This document shows positions 33,603 to 43,929 of a stretch of 53,359 nt of DNA, one piece after another. A program made the position numbers and the translations under genes. The number at the start of each line of letters is the position of its first letter. Within the stretch, counting starts at the first letter, position 1. Source of the stretch: Streptoalloteichus tenebrarius (GTDB taxonomy: Bacteria; Actinomycetota; Actinomycetes; Mycobacteriales; Pseudonocardiaceae); the NCBI RefSeq assembly GCF_024171885.1, contig NZ_JAMTCP010000045.1, positions 1,649 through 55,007 of the forward strand, given 5' to 3'. A model generated the notes under the pieces. It did not search any database. It was not told where the DNA came from and saw only the letters and a program-made list of their open reading frames with translations.

Positions 33603-33913
33603 CAGTGGGGCCATGGGCGCCTCCCAGGCCGCCGCTTCCTCAGGGGTGGGGTGGTGCAGCACCCGGAGGTTCGGCATCAGGATCCGAGGGTCCACAGTGG
33701 ACTGCTTTCTGCGGAAAATCTTCCGGAGTTTCTCACGGATGAGACATGTTCTGACAGGGGGCAGGAAAGGGCTCTGAACAGAATGAGTCAACGGCCGGTG
33801 GGCTCGACCTAGGCTGACTCCTCGGCAGCAGCCGAGGGCGGAGCCTTCGGCCCCACCCTCGGCCGGAAACGATCAAGCGTGACCATCGGGCAGGTCAGGC
33901 GTCGGTGATCGGA
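33603..33913. other. gene-free stretch after the chimeric scrap
   Basis: No gene seen. It holds one exact iterated palindrome (33691-33701) and a small hairpin CCTCGGC-agca-GCCGAGG (33820-33837) that could terminate the leftward Imm1 transcript. Confidence 0.5.
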
Positions 33914-34312
33914 TCACAGCTCCATCGGCTGCCAGCGCACGACTGTGGGCCGGAGGCCGGTCACGCGGTACTCGTCCAGTGCCGCCACCACGAGTTCGGC
34001 GGTCACCTCGGCGCGGTGCGGGAAGTCCACCTCGAACCACACCGGAGGCTCGCGCTCCTCTCCCTCGTCCTCGCTGAGAGTGTACCAGGCGCCGTCCTCG
34101 TCGGTGTAGAACATCGCCGCGCGGCCGTCGCGCACTCCGAACACCACCTCGGAGAACCTCTCCGTGTCGGCGTGATGGACGGTTGCGCCGTCAACTCGCG
34201 GATCGTCCAGCAGCCGCACGATCCCGGCCAACTCCTCGGTGTTGGCGGCCGTCCCGTGGTGTTCCCGCCACTGGTCGTTCTCGACGGTCCGCCACATCAC
34301 CTCGATCGTCAT
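33914..34312 (-). CDS. Imm1-family immunity protein
   Basis: A 132-residue intact protein from ATG 34312 (MTIEVMWRTVEND). The Imm1 pattern is seen in EELAGIVRLLDD near the N-terminus and AELVVAALDEYRVTGLRPTV then VRWQ at the C-terminus. Imm1 proteins bind and neutralise deaminase-fold toxins. Its ATG overlaps the TGA of the preceding deaminase module by four bases (ATGA, 34309-34312), so it is translationally coupled to it. The start is duplicated in inverted form at 33403-33463. Confidence 0.8.
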   Translation of the reverse strand: MTIEVMWRTVENDQWREHHGTAANTEELAGIVRLLDDPRVDGATVHHADTERFSEVVFGVRDGRAAMFYTDEDGAWYTLSEDEGEEREPPVWFEVDFPHRAEVTAELVVAALDEYRVTGLRPTVVRWQPMEL

Positions 34313-34797
34313 GAGTCCTCGTCCCCGGTGTGGGTCCAACGGTTTCCGTTCCGTTCCACCACGGTCAGCCTCGTCCGCGGGTGGCAGGAACCGTGACAGC
34401 TTGGCCGCACAGGTCCACTCGCCGGGGGTCGCCGTTCCGCAGACCGGTCGATCACGATCCTGGCATCGCGGATCTTCTCAGCTCGCATGCACATGGGAAA
34501 CTTGATCTCGATGTGTCCGGCCAAGCCCAGCACCGTCTGCCCCCTGACCATTCCAGTCTCCCGGGCGAACAGGGCGGCGGCCCTGAACCAGATGTCTCCG
34601 ACCCCGCTACGCAGCTCATGTGTGGTTCTGTTCGCGGCGCGCCATTTCCCGGCGGCCTGGGGCCCGGCGCGTGCAGGCGGGAGTTCGGTGCGAACACGCT
34701 CGACCCACGCCTCCAAGCTGCTGACTGACCCCAAGCACTTCTTCCGTTCGTTCACCGTTAAGGAGCTCGGCCGACTCATGTCCGCCCGTCCGACCAC
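34309..34797 (-). CDS. deaminase toxin module (SCP1.201/DddA-like), frame-disrupted
   Basis: The open frame (163 residues; start uncertain) reads WVERVRTELPPARAG, HELRSGVGDIWFRAAALFAR, then AGHIEIKF with a deaminase-type H-x-E (34507-34515), DARIVID, and TRLTVVERNGNRWTHTG at the end. The expected zinc-cysteine loop between them is not in this frame. Shifted by one base, bases 34382-34444 encode PVCGTATPGEWTCAAKLSRF, just such a loop. One base lost near 34445 and one gained near 34381 would explain it. The usual toxin N-terminus is missing. Likely an inactivated toxin whose immunity gene survives; sequencing error is the alternative. Confidence 0.6.
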   Translation of the reverse strand: MVGRADMSRPSSLTVNERKKCLGSVSSLEAWVERVRTELPPARAGPQAAGKWRAANRTTHELRSGVGDIWFRAAALFARETGMVRGQTVLGLAGHIEIKFPMCMRAEKIRDARIVIDRSAERRPPASGPVRPSCHGSCHPRTRLTVVERNGNRWTHTGDEDS

Positions 34798-34820
34798 CCC
34801 CTGCCCCCCGTGCTCACGAG

Positions 34821-35153
34821 ATGGGCATCTACAAGCGCTACTTCGATCTCATCGCCACCGGGCGCAAGACCACCGAGATCCGAGTCAACGATTCCAGCCG
34901 GAAGAAGATCGAAGTAGGATCGCTGATCCGGTTTCGGTGCCAAGGTGACGAGGTGTTGACCCGCGTGACCAGGGTGGCCCGGTACACCTCCTTCGAGGAG
35001 ATGTTCGAGCACGAGTCCGTGGCGTCGGTGAACCCGTTGGCGACCCGCGACGAACAGCTCGCCAACATCCGGCAGATCTACCCGCCCGAGCGGGAAGCCC
35101 TGGGCGTGGTCGCCATCGGCATCGAGCTGGTCGATCCACCCCGCCCAGCCTGA
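34821..35153 (+). CDS. ASCH-domain protein
   Basis: A 110-residue protein from ATG 34821 that is almost all ASCH domain (KRYFDLIATGRKTTEIRVND, then GSLIRFRC). ASCH proteins have a PUA-like beta barrel and are thought to bind RNA; a few hydrolyse acylated cytidines. The frame lacks an upstream start and begins very close to the domain edge, so a few N-terminal residues may have been lost when the neighbouring toxin region was rearranged. Confidence 0.8.
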   Translation: MGIYKRYFDLIATGRKTTEIRVNDSSRKKIEVGSLIRFRCQGDEVLTRVTRVARYTSFEEMFEHESVASVNPLATRDEQLANIRQIYPPEREALGVVAIGIELVDPPRPA

Positions 35154-35266
35154 CCCGTCGATCGCGCGGTCGGTTGGCTTTCCACACGTCGATTCGGCAG
35201 GCTCGTAGATTTCGCAGCGTCCATAGAACGGGCCTGCAATGGTCGCGCTGGGAGAGGTACTTGCCG

Positions 35267-35776
35267 ATGGCGGACCGCCACCTGATCGACGTTCATGTGC
35301 TCCTCGTGCGTGGCGGACAGGTGCTGCTCACCCGGCGACGTGACACCAACCCGCTCTTCGACGGGCTTTGGCACCTGCCCTCGGGCAAGCTCGACGCGGG
35401 CGAGTCCGTCCTGCACGCCGCCGTCAGGGAAGCCGAGGAGGAGGTCGGCGTCCTCATCGAACCGGACGACCTGCGGCACGTGCACACGCTGCACGTCACC
35501 GGCTCTGGCTCCGAGCCCCGCCTCGGGTTGTTCTTCGAGGCCCGCCGCTGGGTTGGTGAGCCCACCAACCGCGAGCCCGACAAGTGCTCCGCCGTGTCCT
35601 GGTTCTCCCTCGATTCCCTACCCGAGAAGCTCATCGAGTACCCGGCCGTGGGCATCCGCGCCTACCTCACCGGCGTTCCGTTCGGTGTCCACGGCTGGAC
35701 CCCACGGCCCGTCCCCACCAGCACACCGCCCGATCGCCTCAGTGATTCCGGCCGGCCTCGCGGCTACGCTCGGTGA
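35267..35776 (+). CDS. Nudix hydrolase
   Basis: A 169-residue protein from ATG 35267, with GGGAGAGG before it. It has a complete Nudix box (GKLDAGESVLHAAVREAEEE then VGV) preceded by DGLWHLPSG. It probably hydrolyses a nucleoside-diphosphate derivative. Its C-terminus after VHGW (TPRPVPTSTPPDRLSDSGRP) is low-complexity and is the part duplicated at 33471. Its stop lies 36 bp before galE, so they may be co-transcribed. Confidence 0.85.
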   Translation: MADRHLIDVHVLLVRGGQVLLTRRRDTNPLFDGLWHLPSGKLDAGESVLHAAVREAEEEVGVLIEPDDLRHVHTLHVTGSGSEPRLGLFFEARRWVGEPTNREPDKCSAVSWFSLDSLPEKLIEYPAVGIRAYLTGVPFGVHGWTPRPVPTSTPPDRLSDSGRPRGYAR

Positions 35777-35812
35777 CTTGGTGGCGGGCGGGACTGGCTG
35801 GTGGAGGGCGGA

Positions 35813-35837
<25 letters not shown>
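35705..35837 (+). repeat. source copy of the Nudix-3'/galE-5' duplication
   Basis: Direct near-copy of 33471-33602. It covers the Nudix C-terminus, the Nudix-galE gap (including a TACGCT -10-like hexamer near 35765) and the first bases of galE. Confidence 0.85.
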
Positions 35838-37814
<1,977 letters not shown>

Positions 37815-37990
37815 TCATTCGGCCGATCGGGTGGAGCGCGTTCTGGTCGCGCCACAGCCCCGATCTCGCCGCCCGGGCCTCACCATCCCGACCGCATCGC
37901 CTCGACGACGTCGCTTCGACCTCATTGTCCACAGAGGACACGGCAGTCCCGTCCCGTCCTGTCCTCGCTCGCCCCGAGTATAGGTTCAAA

Positions 37991-38016
37991 TAGACAGGTT
38001 GAGATTGACATGTCTA
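37991..38016. promoter_or_regulatory. inverted repeat TAGACA-N14-TGTCTA
   Basis: Perfect 6-bp arms (37991-37996 and 38011-38016) lie in an AT-rich patch 24 bp before the monooxygenase start, beside TATAGGTT (a possible -10). It is a likely repressor site. No regulator gene is adjacent, and I see no gene in the gap 37734-38039. Confidence 0.5.
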
Positions 38017-38039
38017 TCAGGAAGTGTCAGTCTCGTCAT

Positions 38040-39695
38040 ATGAGCGACGTCGACGTGTTGATCGTGGGAGCCGGTCCCACCGGGCTGACCCTGGCGTGCG
38101 ACCTGCTCCGGAGGGGCGTCGCCTGTCGGGTCGTCGACCGGGCGTCCGGCCCGGCGCAGGGGTCCCGGGGGTTCACCCTCAAGCCCCGGACCATGGAGGT
38201 GTTCCATGATCTCGGCGTCGCCGGCCGGTTCCTGGAGTGGGGCGAGGTCGACAACCGCACGAGGCTCCACCTCGGCCAGCCGCTGCTGTTTGACCTGCGG
38301 GTTCCGGCTGACAAGCCCACGGCGCGCCGCCCCTACCCGAACTCCGTTGGGCTGCCGCAGTGGCGGACCGAGGCGATCCTGCGCGACCGGCTCGCCGAGC
38401 TGGGCGGCGCGGTGGAGTTCGGCGTCGAGGCGACGGCCTTCCAGGCCGACGACGACGGCGTGACCGTGTTCCTCCGCCACACCGACCCCGGCCAGACCGC
38501 CGGGCCGGCGGCCGAGGCGCCCACCGAGACCGTCCGCGCCCGCTACCTCGTCGGCGCGGACGGTGGGCGCAGCTTCGTGCGCCGTCGGCTCGGCCTCCCC
38601 TTCCGGGGCACCACGCAGGAGGAGGCCAGGGCGATCCTCGCCGACCTGCCCGTGCGTGGGCTCGCCGAGGACGACGCCGTCCACCTCTGGCTGGGCGACC
38701 TTGGGTTGCTCGTCCTCCGGCCCCTCCCGCACGCGGACGTCTGGCAGGTGGTGGCCTCGCTGCACCGGGACGCTGAGGGCAACTGGCCCGAGGCGTCGTT
38801 GGCGACGCTCCGCGCCGCCGTGGTCGAGCGGACCGGGCGCGAGGACATCGAGCTGGGGGAGCCCGCGTGGCTCTCGGTGTGGCGCTACAACCTGCGGATG
38901 GTGGACCGCTTCCGCGTGGGCCGGGTCGTCCTGGCCGGCGACGCCGCCCACGTCCACAGCCCGTTCGGCGCGTTCGGCATGAACACCGGCATCCAGGACG
39001 CCTACAACCTCGGGTGGAAGCTCGCCATGGTGCTCAGGGGCGTCGCCGAGGAGACCCTGCTGGACACCTACGAGGCTGAGCGGCTCCCCGTCGCCCGCGC
39101 CGTGCTCGCGGAGAGCGACCGGCAGTTCTCCTCGGCGACGCCGCCCGCGCCGCTGCGCCCCCTGCTCCGCTTCGTGGTCAAGCCGTACTTCGCCCGGCAG
39201 CGCCGCCGGCACCGCGAGGACCGTCCCCAGTACCGGGACAGCTCGCTCAGCATGCACCTCGGTGGCGGTCGCGCCCGTCTTCGCGCCGGGGACGTCGCGC
39301 CTGGTGGGGTGGGGCGGGTTCCCGGGCGGCGTCGGCCCGTCTCCCTGCTCGACCTGTTCCGGGGCGCGCACTTCACGGTTCTCGCCTTCGGTTCCCGCGC
39401 TGTCGAGGCCGCCCGGCGTGCCCTGCGTGGCCACGAAGACCTGTTCCACCTGCATGGTGTGACGTCCACAGTGGAGGGTGCTGTCGCCGGTGTGGAGACG
39501 GTCGCGGACACCAGCGGCGGGATCCGGCGGGCCTACGGTGCTCGCGAGGGGAGCGTCGTCCTGGTCCGGCCGGACGGCCACATCGGACTCATCGCCCACG
39601 AGGACCAGGAATCCGCGTTGCGGGAGTACCTCCGCCGTCTCCGTCTGCGTCCGGCGGACACCTCGTGCCAGTCGAAGCCGCGTCCGTCGAGGTGA
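38040..39695 (+). CDS. FAD-dependent aromatic monooxygenase (PheA/TfdB type)
   Basis: A 551-residue flavoprotein from ATG 38040. FAD-binding GxGxxG is in LIVGAGPTGLTLACDLLRRG, the DG motif in YLVGADGGRSFVRRRLG, and the GD motif in VVLAGDAAHVHSPFGAFGMN. The C-terminal third (about 400-551) has the thioredoxin-like fold of phenol and polyketide hydroxylases. It hydroxylates aromatic or polyketide substrates with NAD(P)H and O2. Standing alone, it may act in degradation, drug inactivation (as Rox-type enzymes do for rifampicin) or tailoring. A palindrome copy lies inside (39465). Confidence 0.9.
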   Translation: MSDVDVLIVGAGPTGLTLACDLLRRGVACRVVDRASGPAQGSRGFTLKPRTMEVFHDLGVAGRFLEWGEVDNRTRLHLGQPLLFDLRVPADKPTARRPYPNSVGLPQWRTEAILRDRLAELGGAVEFGVEATAFQADDDGVTVFLRHTDPGQTAGPAAEAPTETVRARYLVGADGGRSFVRRRLGLPFRGTTQEEARAILADLPVRGLAEDDAVHLWLGDLGLLVLRPLPHADVWQVVASLHRDAEGNWPEASLATLRAAVVERTGREDIELGEPAWLSVWRYNLRMVDRFRVGRVVLAGDAAHVHSPFGAFGMNTGIQDAYNLGWKLAMVLRGVAEETLLDTYEAERLPVARAVLAESDRQFSSATPPAPLRPLLRFVVKPYFARQRRRHREDRPQYRDSSLSMHLGGGRARLRAGDVAPGGVGRVPGRRRPVSLLDLFRGAHFTVLAFGSRAVEAARRALRGHEDLFHLHGVTSTVEGAVAGVETVADTSGGIRRAYGAREGSVVLVRPDGHIGLIAHEDQESALREYLRRLRLRPADTSCQSKPRPSR

Positions 39696-39728
39696 CCAAG
39701 GACGCGGGGAGCTGAGCCGCCCGACAGG

Positions 39729-40178
39729 TCAGGTCAGGTCGAGTCGGACCAGCGGAATGCGACGGCCGATGTCCTCTGGAAGGGGGTCATCGGCCGTCAG
39801 CTCGGTCAGTCCGAACACCGACGCGACGATCCGGGCCTGCCCTGGGTGCGCGCGGCGGTACTCCTCCAGCAGCCGTCGTGACTCGTCGGGGTCGAGGACG
39901 CGCGCCCGCGCGGGCACACCCCGCATCCGGCCCCACCACAGCCGAACGCGGGGTTCGGCCCGCACATTGCGGAGCCACTGCGAGGCGCGGCCGTAACCGG
40001 AGGCGACCACGACCCCGGTGCGCTCGCGGAGAAGGACCTCCAGCACGACGAGGCGCGCTCGCCGGCTGACTCGGCCGACGTGTTCGACCATCACCAGCCG
40101 CCGGCCGAAGACCATTCCGAGCCCGGCGCGGAACACCGGGATCGGCGCACGAGCCAACCACCGAGGGATGCGCCCCAC
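39729..40178 (-). CDS. deazaflavin (F420)-dependent nitroreductase-family protein
   Basis: A 149-residue split-barrel protein with the DUF385/Ddn pattern: VEHVGRVSRRARLVVLEVLL, VVASGYGRASQWLRNV and LWWGRMRGVPARARVL. Relatives use F420H2 to reduce quinones, nitro compounds or other electrophiles; M. tuberculosis Ddn activates pretomanid. Cytosolic or membrane-associated. It converges with the monooxygenase gene 33 bp away. Confidence 0.87.
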   Translation of the reverse strand: MGRIPRWLARAPIPVFRAGLGMVFGRRLVMVEHVGRVSRRARLVVLEVLLRERTGVVVASGYGRASQWLRNVRAEPRVRLWWGRMRGVPARARVLDPDESRRLLEEYRRAHPGQARIVASVFGLTELTADDPLPEDIGRRIPLVRLDLT

Positions 40179-40350
40179 GCCGCGAGGGTAGCCCGCGAAA
40201 CGATCTTCACCTGTTCGGACCTATGGTAACTGCTCTGATCGCTCTAACGTGAGCGCCGCGCGGAGTAGCCCGGTGACACCGGGTCATGACCCGAGCCGTT
40301 TCCCCTCTCGTTCTCCGCCTTGCTGGTACCCCACACGGAAGGCAGAAGCC

Positions 40351-40914
40351 ATGCGCCGAATCCGCAGCTCCCTGCTGGCCGCGGTCGCGTGCCTCGCGAC
40401 GCTCGCCCTGATCTCCCCGAGCGCGGGGGCGGAACAGCCCGCACTCCACGACAACCTCAAGACCGCGCCCGCGGAGCACACCCTCCACGCCCAGGAGCGC
40501 GCCGCCTCGATCGTGCCCGGCGTGCGCTACTACCTGGAGCTGAACCAGGACCCTACGCGCGGTGTCACGTTCGAGCCGTACATGAACTGGGACTACGTCC
40601 TGCTCACGAACTCCGCGGGCGCGCACGGCACTCCCGTGATCTTCCACCAGAGGGGCGGCGGCTACGTCGTCCAGTCCACCTCCGCCAACTGGGGTGGCTA
40701 CACCTACTGGCAGGACGTCGGGAACGGCGTCCGTCTGGCGCCCGAGGGCGAGGCGACGGTCTTCACCGTGCGGTCCGGCAGCCACGGTTTCCTGTTGGAG
40801 TCGCACGGGAACTACGCGACCTACCCCGTCGGCGGGAAGGGCTGGCTCCAGTTCTACGCCAGCGTCCTGCCCAACTTCCGGGAGTTCGCCTATTGGCGGG
40901 TCGTCCAGGCCTGA
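40351..40914 (+). CDS. secreted hypothetical protein, beta-rich
   Basis: A 187-residue protein from ATG 40351 with a signal peptide (MRRIRSSLLAAVACLATLAL, cleavage near SAGA). The mature part has repeated short strands (YYLELNQD, DYVLLTNS, GGYVVQST, GFLLESHG, GWLQFYAS) that recall a beta-trefoil or fascin-like fold, but no domain is recognised. Rich in Tyr/Trp, so it may bind carbohydrate or another surface; this is a guess. Confidence 0.65.
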   Translation: MRRIRSSLLAAVACLATLALISPSAGAEQPALHDNLKTAPAEHTLHAQERAASIVPGVRYYLELNQDPTRGVTFEPYMNWDYVLLTNSAGAHGTPVIFHQRGGGYVVQSTSANWGGYTYWQDVGNGVRLAPEGEATVFTVRSGSHGFLLESHGNYATYPVGGKGWLQFYASVLPNFREFAYWRVVQA

Positions 40915-41315
40915 CCTCCCGAGCCAAGAGTGATCGACGCCGGAGGACTCCCCGTCAACCGCGCCGCCTCCCGCCACCCTCCTGAGCTGGGGGAGGGCGA
41001 GCGGTGATCTGGCGGGTCTGACCGCACGACACGACCGTGCCCTGTGGCTGTCCGGAAGCCGTCGGCCACAGGGCACGACGCTGTTCCCGGTCGGTGTCGA
41101 GCGTTTCCTGGGCCTTCCCGGGAAGTGGGATCGGAAGACCGGGAAAGGGGGCCGTTGGCGGGTGTTCCTGCCGACGAACGGGTGGATCTCGGCACGGGCG
41201 GACGGAGGTGCCTTGCCACCCGCCGTCGCGCGGCTGAAGGCTGGAACGGCGGCGACACCGGAGGCGGGCGCGTCGACAGGGACCCCGGCGGAGCGGTCGC
41301 CGCAGGGAGGAATTC
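40915..41315. other. gap with long hairpin before the SBP56 gene
   Basis: No gene seen in about 400 bases. A perfect 12-bp stem GTGCCCTGTGGC (41037-41048) with its complement at 41065-41076 encloses a 16-base loop. It may be a terminator of the upstream gene or a leader element for the SBP56 gene 240 bp downstream. CTTCCCGGGAAG, a perfect 12-bp palindrome, lies near 41115. Confidence 0.5.
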
Positions 41316-42740
41316 ATGGGCGAGACGCCGCACGGCACCAGTGACCCCACGTTCTACCGCAGCCCCTCGGAGGCCGTCGCGGCCCCGCCGGAGGAGCTGG
41401 CCTACGTCGTGGCCTTCGACCGGTCCGGCGAGCGGCCCGACGCACTGGCCACAGTGGACGCCGACCCGGACTCGGCTGACTACGGCCACGTCGTCGGCTG
41501 GGTGGAGATGCCGACGCTCGGCGACGAACTGCACCACTTCGGCTGGAACGCGTGCAGCAGCGCCTTCGCCCACGCCTGCCACGACATCACCGGCCTGCGC
41601 CGCCGCTACCTGCTCCTGCCCGGCCTGCGCTCGTCCAACATCCACGTCCTCGACACGCACCCCGACCCGAGGCGCCCGGCCCTCGCCAAGACCATCAGCG
41701 CCGAGGAGCTGGCCGAACGCGCCGGCTACTCGCGCCCGCACACGCTGCACTGCGGGCCGACCGGCATCTACCTGTCCTGCCTCGGCGGGGCGAACGGGGC
41801 CGAGGGGCCGGGCGGGATCGCGTTGCTCGACCACGACACCTTCGAGGTCCTGCGCGCGTGGGAGACCGACCGCGGCCCGCAGTACCTCGCCTACGACGCC
41901 TGGTGGCACCTCAACCAGAACACGCTGGTCACCAGCGAGTGGGGCACGCCGGGGATGATCGAGGACGGGCTGAACCCCGAGCTGCTGCTCGCCAACCAGT
42001 ACGGGCACGCCCTGCACTTCTGGGACCTGGAGTCGGGGCGGCACCAGCAGCGAGTCGACCTCGGGGAGCAGCACCAGATGGTGTTGGAGCTGCGCCCGGC
42101 GCACGACCCCGAGGCGACGTGGGGCTTCGCCGGCGTGGTCGTGTCCACCGAGGACCTGTCGGCCTCGGTGTGGCGGTGGCACCGGGACGGCGACCGCTGG
42201 GCGGCGGACAAGGTGATCACCATCCCCGCCGAGCCGGCCGACCCGGAGCTGCTTCCCCCAGCGCTCAAGCCCTTCGGCGCGGTCCCGCCGCTCGTCACCG
42301 ACATCAACCTCTCCGTCGACGACCGCTTCCTCTACGTCTCCTGCTGGGGAACCGGCGAGCTGAAGCAGTACGACGTGAGCGACCCGGCGTCGCCGCGCGA
42401 GGTGGGGTCGGTGCGGCTGGGCGGGATCGTGGGCAGGGCGGCGCACCCGGCCGACCCGGAGCGGCGGCTCGCCGGCGGCCCGCAGATGGTCGAGGTCAGC
42501 CGGGACGGCCGGCGGGTCTACGTCACCAACTCGCTCTACGGCTCGTGGGACGACCAGTTCTACCCGGACGGCGTGGGCGCGTGGTTGGCCAAGCTCGACA
42601 CCGACCCCGACGCGGGCGGCGGCCTGCGGGTGGACGAGCGGTTCTTCCCGCGCGGCGAGGACTTCCGGGGCCTGCGGGTGCACCAGGTCCGATTGCAGGG
42701 TGGGGACTCCTCGTCCGACTCCTACTGCTTCCGTCGCTGA
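41316..42740 (+). CDS. selenium-binding protein 56 family (methanethiol oxidase-like)
   Basis: A 474-residue beta-propeller protein. SBP56 marks: DPTFYRSPSEA at the N-terminus, HHFGWNACSSA, RPHTLHCGPTGIYLSCLGG, VTDINLSVDDRFLYVSCWGTG, GGPQMVEVSRDGRRVYVTNS and DSSSDSYCF at the end. Bacterial and human members oxidise methanethiol with a copper centre; His residues in these blocks are the probable ligands. It is cytosolic, with no signal peptide. Start ATG 41316 follows GGGAGGAATTC. It may serve sulfur-volatile metabolism. Confidence 0.92.
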   Translation: MGETPHGTSDPTFYRSPSEAVAAPPEELAYVVAFDRSGERPDALATVDADPDSADYGHVVGWVEMPTLGDELHHFGWNACSSAFAHACHDITGLRRRYLLLPGLRSSNIHVLDTHPDPRRPALAKTISAEELAERAGYSRPHTLHCGPTGIYLSCLGGANGAEGPGGIALLDHDTFEVLRAWETDRGPQYLAYDAWWHLNQNTLVTSEWGTPGMIEDGLNPELLLANQYGHALHFWDLESGRHQQRVDLGEQHQMVLELRPAHDPEATWGFAGVVVSTEDLSASVWRWHRDGDRWAADKVITIPAEPADPELLPPALKPFGAVPPLVTDINLSVDDRFLYVSCWGTGELKQYDVSDPASPREVGSVRLGGIVGRAAHPADPERRLAGGPQMVEVSRDGRRVYVTNSLYGSWDDQFYPDGVGAWLAKLDTDPDAGGGLRVDERFFPRGEDFRGLRVHQVRLQGGDSSSDSYCFRR

Positions 42741-42778
42741 CGAAAGCGCCCCACCGGAGCACACCGGGGCATCTCGGT

Positions 42779-42816
42779 TCCGCCGGGTCAGGGACGTGGG
42801 GCCCTGACCCGGCGGA
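42779..42816. terminator. hairpin between convergent genes
   Basis: A perfect 15-bp stem (TCCGCCGGGTCAGGG, 42779-42793, with 42802-42816) and an 8-base loop lie between the SBP56 gene and the convergent DJ-1/PfpI gene. Confidence 0.75.
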
Positions 42817-42822
42817 GCGCGG

Positions 42823-43647
42823 TCACACCTGCGAGTCGGCGAGCAGCTTCAACGCCAGCGCCCGCAGCTCAGGGTCGGCCTTGTCCGGGCTGCCCGTGTC
42901 GAACGGCGGGTGCGGGTCGTACTCGATCCCGAGCTGGATGGCCTGCGCCGTCCGGTCGTCGGCGAGCTGGGAGGCCAGGTACAGCGCCATGTCCTGGCCG
43001 GCGGACACCCCGGCCGAGGTGATGATCTTGCCGTCCCTGACGTACCTGGCCTTGACGTAGGTCGCGCCGAGGCTCTCCAGGTACTCCTTGCCCGCCCAGT
43101 AGGTGGTGGCCCGCAGCCCCTTCAGCAGGCCGGCCTTGCCCAGGATCATCGAGCCGGTGCAGACCGAGGTGGTCCACTTCGTCCGCTCGTGCGTCCGCCT
43201 GATCCAGTCCATCAGCCGGGCGTTGTCGAACACCCGCAGCACCGCCTTCTCGCTGCCGCCGGGCACGAGCAGGACGTCCAGGTCCCGCACGGCGGCGATG
43301 GGGCGGTCGGCGAACAACGCCACGTCGCCGGTGTCGCTGCGGACCAGGCCCGGCCGCTCGGCGATCATCGTCACGGTGGCGTTGGGCAGCCGGGACAGGA
43401 CCTCGGCGGGGCCGGTGGGATCGAGGACGCTGAATCCCTCGTAGAGCAGGATGCCGATCTTCGGCCCCCTGGCCCCGCCCTGCTCGTGCGGCGGGCGCTC
43501 GCCCTGCGCCTCGGACGGCGTCCCGGCCTGCGTTGCGGCCTGCGTCGTGGCCTGCGCGATCCCCGACGTGCCGAGCGCGGCCAGACCGAGGCCGACCCCG
43601 CCCACCGCGGCGGCGCGCAACACGTCCCGACGACTGCTGCTCCCCAT
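42823..43647 (-). CDS. Tat-exported DJ-1/PfpI-family protein
   Basis: A 274-residue protein with a twin-arginine signal (SSRRDVLRAAAVGGVGLGLA) and a linker of TTQA repeats. The DJ-1/PfpI domain starts at KIGILLYEGFSVLDPTGPAE. The nucleophilic Cys is in TSVCTGSMILGKAGLL and the family's acidic residue in IGILLYEGF/DPTGPAE. It resembles isonitrile hydratase InhA and the ligand domain of GATase1-type AraC regulators rather than proteases. Export of such an enzyme is uncommon. Substrate unknown. Confidence 0.88.
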   Translation of the reverse strand: MGSSSRRDVLRAAAVGGVGLGLAALGTSGIAQATTQAATQAGTPSEAQGERPPHEQGGARGPKIGILLYEGFSVLDPTGPAEVLSRLPNATVTMIAERPGLVRSDTGDVALFADRPIAAVRDLDVLLVPGGSEKAVLRVFDNARLMDWIRRTHERTKWTTSVCTGSMILGKAGLLKGLRATTYWAGKEYLESLGATYVKARYVRDGKIITSAGVSAGQDMALYLASQLADDRTAQAIQLGIEYDPHPPFDTGSPDKADPELRALALKLLADSQV

Positions 43648-43929
43648 GGGCTTCCCCTCCCAGGAAAGACGATCAACGTGCGCGACAGGCTCTCATGGGT
43701 AGCGTCGCTACGTACAGCCTTTCGGGTGATCCGGACCTCGGCGGGCGGAGTGAGATCGATTACTCCGTCGAGAGCTTGCGCGGGGTCGGCGTGCCACCCC
43801 TGTCACGGGCCGTGAGCGGGCCAGTCCATCGGCCGGTGGATTGGCGTTCTCCGGTCGAACGAAGAGCGTTCATCCCGGGGTCTCCGGCATGTGGTGAACT
43901 CCGCCGCCGACCGAGGACAGGAGGCACAG

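Noticed and set aside
38005-38033. Promoter with TTGACA as -35 before the monooxygenase
   Set aside because: No acceptable -10 lies at the right distance; the TATAGGTT further upstream fits better.
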